Under the pieces are notes generated by a model. It was not told where the DNA came from. It worked only from the letters and a program-made list of their open reading frames with translations, and did no database searches. The position numbers and the translations under genes were made by a program. Shown one piece after another: positions 50,095-52,673 of a DNA stretch of 52,673 nucleotides. Source of the stretch: Sva-07 sp041686315 (GTDB taxonomy: Bacteria; Actinomycetota; Acidimicrobiia; Acidimicrobiales; Ilumatobacteraceae); contig JAWLEC010000001.1 of assembly GCA_041686315.1 (NCBI GenBank), forward strand, positions 1 to 52,673, written 5' to 3'. The stretch's first letter is position 1; every line of letters begins with the position of its first letter.

Positions 50095-50112
50095 CCGAGG
50101 GCGTGTCGCACC

Positions 50113-50217
50113 CACCGATGAGCGACGGGACAGACGTGTCGGCCGCTCGCTCATCGCATGCCCACACAGGCCCACACCGATGAGCGACGGGACAGACGTG
50201 CTGGCCGTTCGCTCATG
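50113..50217 (+). repeat. Palindrome family D, copies 1 and 2, in a tandem direct repeat
   Basis: A 26-base block (CACCGATGAGCGACGGGACAGACGTG) begins at 50113 and again at 50175, 62 bases apart. Each begins a hairpin: CGATGAGCGA pairs with TCGCTCATCG (50116-50125 with 50147-50156), and in the second copy with TCGCTCAT (to 50216). The two copies are tandem, with diverged right halves. They occupy the 5' region of the toxin-antitoxin insertion, downstream of no obvious gene. Confidence 0.75.
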
Positions 50218-50377
50218 GCAGGGTGGATCGAGCACCTGGTCGGTCGCACTCGCCGAGCCAGTCTCACTTCCGGGCCCGGATCAGGTGATCGTGGTGCACT
50301 TCGACAGCCACGAGCTGGACTTCGACTACATGGTGTCCCGCGCCACGCCGGTGCTGGACAGCATCGAGTTCGTGTGA
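50180..50377 (+). pseudogene. Possible gene remnant
   Basis: A 65-codon open stretch beginning in palindrome D2. Its last 30 residues, QVIVVHFDSHELDFDYMVSRATPVLDSIEFV, look like the C-terminus of a larger beta/alpha protein ending in a helix and strand, while the first 30 are antisense of the repeat. No start or family could be assigned. The interval 50082-50446 contains nothing else than the D repeats and this stretch. Confidence 0.25.
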
Positions 50378-50419
50378 CCCCGAGAGCGAGCGCCACCCGG
50401 CCCTCCGACGACCATTCCG

Positions 50420-50447
50420 TAGCATGCCTAGCTAGCATCCCGTGCTA
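50420..50447 (+). promoter_or_regulatory. Operator/promoter of CcdA-like/MazF module
   Basis: TAGCA-TCCCG-TGCTA (50433-50447) is a perfect inverted repeat overlapping the antitoxin ATG, with further TAGC motifs at 50420 and 50429. TAGCAT (50433-50438) can serve as -10, eight bases from the ATG. An antitoxin-toxin complex bound here would autorepress. Confidence 0.5.
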
Positions 50448-50656
50448 TGGCCACGACCCGGACGACGTTCAGTCTCGATGAGGCGCTCGCCGAACAGGCT
50501 CGCAGGCTCGGCGTCAACGTCTCGGCCGCTGCCCGTGAGGGAGTTGCTGCCGCGGTACGCGCAGCCATGGCTCGAAGCGACCGGGAGGCCTACGTCGACA
50601 GGCCCGAGTCTCCCGACGACGTCTGGGTCGAAGCCGAGGCGTGGGGTGCCGAGTGA
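50447..50656 (+). CDS. Type II antitoxin, ribbon-helix-helix CcdA-like
   Basis: A 69-residue protein: TTRTTFSLDEALAEQARRLGVNVSAAAREGVAAAV (RHH DNA-binding N-terminus, then helix), followed by an acidic and disordered C-terminal tail (DRPESPDDVWVEAEAWGAE) that would neutralise the toxin. The family is the CcdA/RHH group. The toxin gene starts at the GTG overlapping its TGA (GTGA). The operator at 50420-50447 covers its start, so it is leaderless and self-regulated. Confidence 0.85.
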   Translation: MATTRTTFSLDEALAEQARRLGVNVSAAAREGVAAAVRAAMARSDREAYVDRPESPDDVWVEAEAWGAE

Positions 50657-50964
50657 ACCGCGGCGAGGTCTACTGGCTGGCAGAGGTCGGACGCAAACGC
50701 CGCCCCGTCCTGGTGCTGACACGTACGGAGGTGCTCGACGTCCGATTTCTCGTGACCGTTGCCGAGATCACCGCATCGGCGCGCGGACTCGCAGCGGAAG
50801 TCGACTTCGACCACGTCTCGGTGGGGCTCGAGCGAGGATCCGTCGTGAACTGCGACAGCCTGCACACGGTGGCCCAGTCCACCCTGACCGCACACGTCGG
50901 TGACGTCGACGACGACACCATGCGACGCGTGTGCTCCGCAATCGGCTACGCGCTCGGATGCTGA
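50653..50964 (+). CDS. MazF/PemK-like endoribonuclease toxin
   Basis: A 103-residue toxin: VNRGEVYWLAEVGRKRRPVLVLTRTE has the RGEVYW and RPVLVL of the MazF/PemK/Kid fold, and GLERGSVVNCDSLHTVAQSTL corresponds to the central strand bearing the catalytic Thr/Arg region. MazF toxins cleave mRNA or tRNA at short sequences. The start GTG overlaps the antitoxin stop, giving a coupled pair. A CcdA-type antitoxin with a MazF-type toxin is a frequent mixed combination. Confidence 0.85.
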   Translation: MNRGEVYWLAEVGRKRRPVLVLTRTEVLDVRFLVTVAEITASARGLAAEVDFDHVSVGLERGSVVNCDSLHTVAQSTLTAHVGDVDDDTMRRVCSAIGYALGC

Positions 50965-51021
50965 AGCGTCGCCCCGGCATCAGGACGGCCAATCGGTATC
51001 ACTCAGTTCGCGGTTCGGGTC

Positions 51022-51453
51022 TCACGCGAGCGTGGCTGGAGCGACGGCGAGGCCGACCGCAGCGGCGCCGGCGTGCAGGCGCTTGTCCCACACTGCGACG
51101 GTGAGATCCGTCGGGCCGAGTGCGAGCGCACTTGCGAGATGAACCGCGTCCGCCCCGCGGAGCTGATGTGTTGCTGCGAGCGACCCCGCAGCTCGCTCGA
51201 CGTCGGCAGACAACTCGACCGGGCGCATCGATGCCCAGAACTGCTCCCAGTCGGACACAGCCGCCGACGCCTCGGGCTCGGTGAGATCGTGGTTGCGGAC
51301 GGCGGCGGCGAGGGCCGCGCAGACCTCGGGATGGGCCAGCCGACTCGACAGCGCCACATCGCACGCGTTCCACAACGCTGCGGCGATGTCTGACCCGACC
51401 TCGTCGAGCACGAGCTTGACGAGCGCGCTCGAATCGAAATAGACGAGGGCCAC
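51022..51453 (-). CDS. vapC: PIN-domain VapC toxin
   Basis: A 143-residue PIN ribonuclease. VYFDSSALVKLVLDEVG holds the first Asp, PEVCAALAAAV the Glu, and RGADAVHLASALALG and VAVWDKRLHAGA the last two Asp residues. Such toxins cut tRNA or rRNA. The gene starts two bases after the stop of the antitoxin gene, the standard VapBC order. Confidence 0.88.
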   Translation of the reverse strand: MALVYFDSSALVKLVLDEVGSDIAAALWNACDVALSSRLAHPEVCAALAAAVRNHDLTEPEASAAVSDWEQFWASMRPVELSADVERAAGSLAATHQLRGADAVHLASALALGPTDLTVAVWDKRLHAGAAAVGLAVAPATLA

Positions 51454-51455
51454 GT

Positions 51456-51719
51456 TCAGCGACGCTGCTCGCTGACGATCTCTGCAACCGGTCGTTTCGG
51501 CGTCGGCCGTCGCCGGTCACCGGCGACCGGCCGGGTCGAGCGCGTCGGCCGACTGATGACGCCCTGGGCGGTGAGCCGGTCGATGGCCGATGTCGAGTCG
51601 AGGGCGACGATTCGGGCGACCGGAGTCCCTCGATCGGTGATCACGATCTCGTTGCCCTCGCGTGCTGCGTCGATCCACCGGCCGAGGTGAGCTCTGAGTT
51701 CGGTGACTGCGACGTCCAT
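51456..51719 (-). CDS. vapB: Phd/YefM-family (VapB-type) antitoxin
   Basis: An 87-residue protein: DVAVTELRAHLGRWIDAAREGNEIVITDRGTPVARIVAL is the Phd/YefM DNA-binding domain, and the basic/proline-rich C-terminus (STRPVAGDRRRPTPKRPVAEI) should wrap the PIN toxin. It heads the vapBC pair. ATG 51719 is seven bases after TACACT on the minus strand, so the mRNA would be leaderless; the operator at 51729-51758 overlaps the -10. Confidence 0.87.
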   Translation of the reverse strand: MDVAVTELRAHLGRWIDAAREGNEIVITDRGTPVARIVALDSTSAIDRLTAQGVISRPTRSTRPVAGDRRRPTPKRPVAEIVSEQRR

Positions 51720-51728
51720 TCCCCCAAG

Positions 51729-51758
51729 TGTACATGACGCCACGGCCCGATATGTACA
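51729..51758. promoter_or_regulatory. vapBC operator
   Basis: TGTACAT (51729-51735) and ATGTACA (51752-51758) form an inverted repeat, each half containing the palindrome TGTACA. The -10 TACACT of vapB (51732-51727, minus) overlaps the first half, as expected for autorepression by VapBC. Confidence 0.55.
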
Positions 51759-51829
51759 GATTGCCGCCCGCTGTCCCGATTCGCGTCGAGCGCACCGACA
51801 CTCCGAGATGACCGAACTGCGTGACGAAT

Positions 51830-52673
51830 TCAGGCCCAACCGAGTTCGTCGAGCATCCGCCGGCGGGTGGTGGCGAGGTCGGCGAGCACGCTGGCGAGGC
51901 CGTAGCCGGGGGAATCGGCGGGTACGGCGTCGAGTGCCTCGGCGATCGCCGGCAGGCCGTCGGGTCGGCAGCGGGCGATCAGGTTCACCAGCACGCCGCG
52001 GTGGGCATGGACGAGCTGCCCGGCATCGATGGCTCGGGCCAGGGCGGGGCCCGTCTCGGTGCCGGGAGCCGTCAGCATCGGCTGGAGGTCGGCCGGGATC
52101 GCCAGCTCGGGCAGCTCGCCGACGTGTTCGAGTGCCGCAGCGAGGTCGGCGGGCCGGGCGTGGGGACCACGCGGCGCCAGCGCGGGGACGTGCCCGGTCA
52201 ACCACTCGGCGAGTGGCCCGCACGCAAGTTCGGTACGCGCCCGGCGGATCGGATCGCTGCGGTGGCGAGCGAGCAACGGGGGGACCAGTTCGGGGGCGAC
52301 GCGCCAACCGTTGGCGAGCAGGGTCAGCACCCACTCGTCCTCGAGCACCGGCCACGACGCCACCAGGTGGTGCCAACGGTCGACGGCGGCGGGCACGCAC
52401 ACCGCACGACCGTCGGCGGGCGGCTGGGCCAGGCGCGGTCGTGGTGGCGCCGGCATCACGCCGGCACGCCGGACGGCGACGGTGGCGGCGACCTGGGCGA
52501 GCATCCGTTCCGACGGCGTCGGCCGCAGCGTGTCGTCGACCAGATCCGCGACGGGATCGGGCGGTCGCGGCGGGTCACGTCGGTCGGTGCCGAGCATGGC
52601 GGTGGCGACCAGCGCCTCCCAGTGGTCGGCGACGGTGCCCGACGGAGTCGCCCCCTCCCGCCGGTCGCCGGTC
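51830..52673 (-). CDS. DUF5691 family protein, N-terminus beyond window edge
   Basis: The 281 C-terminal codons of a minus-strand gene; reading is open to the right edge. DHWEALVATAMLGTDRRDPPRPP is the family's N-terminal signature (compare WEELVTAALLGTDRR), so only a few residues are missing. The rest is helical and leucine-rich, with WVLTLLANGWRVAPELVPPLL and RTELACGPLAEWLTGHV, and LGWA at the end. DUF5691 genes lie next to MoxR, DUF5682 and VWA genes and a SWIM zinc-finger gene; that cluster seems to continue past the edge. The two toxin-antitoxin modules and a remnant separate it from the MoxR gene. Confidence 0.82.
   Translation of the reverse strand, partial: TGDRREGATPSGTVADHWEALVATAMLGTDRRDPPRPPDPVADLVDDTLRPTPSERMLAQVAATVAVRRAGVMPAPPRPRLAQPPADGRAVCVPAAVDRWHHLVASWPVLEDEWVLTLLANGWRVAPELVPPLLARHRSDPIRRARTELACGPLAEWLTGHVPALAPRGPHARPADLAAALEHVGELPELAIPADLQPMLTAPGTETGPALARAIDAGQLVHAHRGVLVNLIARCRPDGLPAIAEALDAVPADSPGYGLASVLADLATTRRRMLDELGWA

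Noticed and set aside
50113..50217. Short CRISPR-like array
   Set aside because: Only two repeat units with diverged right halves, hairpins rather than constant spacers, and no cas genes.

Overview
The window is a GC-rich, gene-dense bacterial chromosome segment. Actinobacterial signs are proteins with DUF3039 and DUF4031 domains, a RecA/LexA-type mutasome (imuA', imuB, dnaE2) behind CGAAC-N4-GTTCG SOS boxes, GTG starts, and many genes that start 6-8 bases after a TAnnnT-like -10 hexamer and so look leaderless. The gene mix (general L-amino-acid Aap transporter, methylmalonyl-CoA mutase subunit, sulfatase, several unknown actinobacterial families) fits an Acidimicrobiia or Ilumatobacter-like organism; that placement is an inference from style, not a search result. 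No rRNA, tRNA, insertion sequence or CRISPR array was seen.

Layout. 1-9.5 kb: metabolic and transport genes (PhnD-like protein cut by the left edge, EamA exporters, pirin, nitroreductase, ThrH phosphatase, methylmalonyl-CoA mutase large subunit, RidA, class II aldolase, rhodanese-MoeB fusion, sirtuin). 9.6-17.5 kb: release factor 3, a membrane-anchored unknown, and a rearrangement scar at about 14.58 kb where a cyclase/ATPase/TPR regulator (minus) and a papain-like amidase (plus) are both beheaded, then a DUF2207 membrane protein. 17.5-26.1 kb: sulfatase, leucyl aminopeptidase, the four-gene aapJQMP amino-acid ABC operon and a YceI protein. 26.2-30.2 kb: a three-gene minus-strand operon of an ArsC-family protein and a heterodimeric ABC exporter. 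30.3-36.9 kb: small conserved proteins, HD hydrolase, MFS exporter, malic enzyme, two small proteins, NUDIX, enolase-superfamily enzyme. 36.9-44.7 kb: the SOS mutasome, interrupted by a NUDIX gene and a response regulator with a degenerate receiver. 44.7-52.7 kb: an Nfu_N-domain protein and a MoxR AAA / DUF5682 / VWA / DUF5691 cluster (similar in content to E. coli yehLMP) that is split by two toxin-antitoxin modules and a gene remnant.

Most striking observation: the ArsC-family gene (29802-30203, minus) has an in-frame TGA exactly where the catalytic cysteine belongs, the frame continues for a full-length ArsC fold, and a hairpin with a small G-containing apical loop begins just downstream at bacterial-SECIS distance. 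It is very probably a selenoprotein that ordinary gene calling truncates to its C-terminal part.

Second theme: at least four sequence families of large palindromes lie between genes (A: CGAAAAATGCC arms, three copies; B: AACGCGTGA arms, three copies; C: GGGGTCAGACCCC cores, two copies; D: CGATGAGC arms, three copies). Some carry the stop codons of the adjoining genes. They may be dispersed terminator-like elements or REP-like palindromes.
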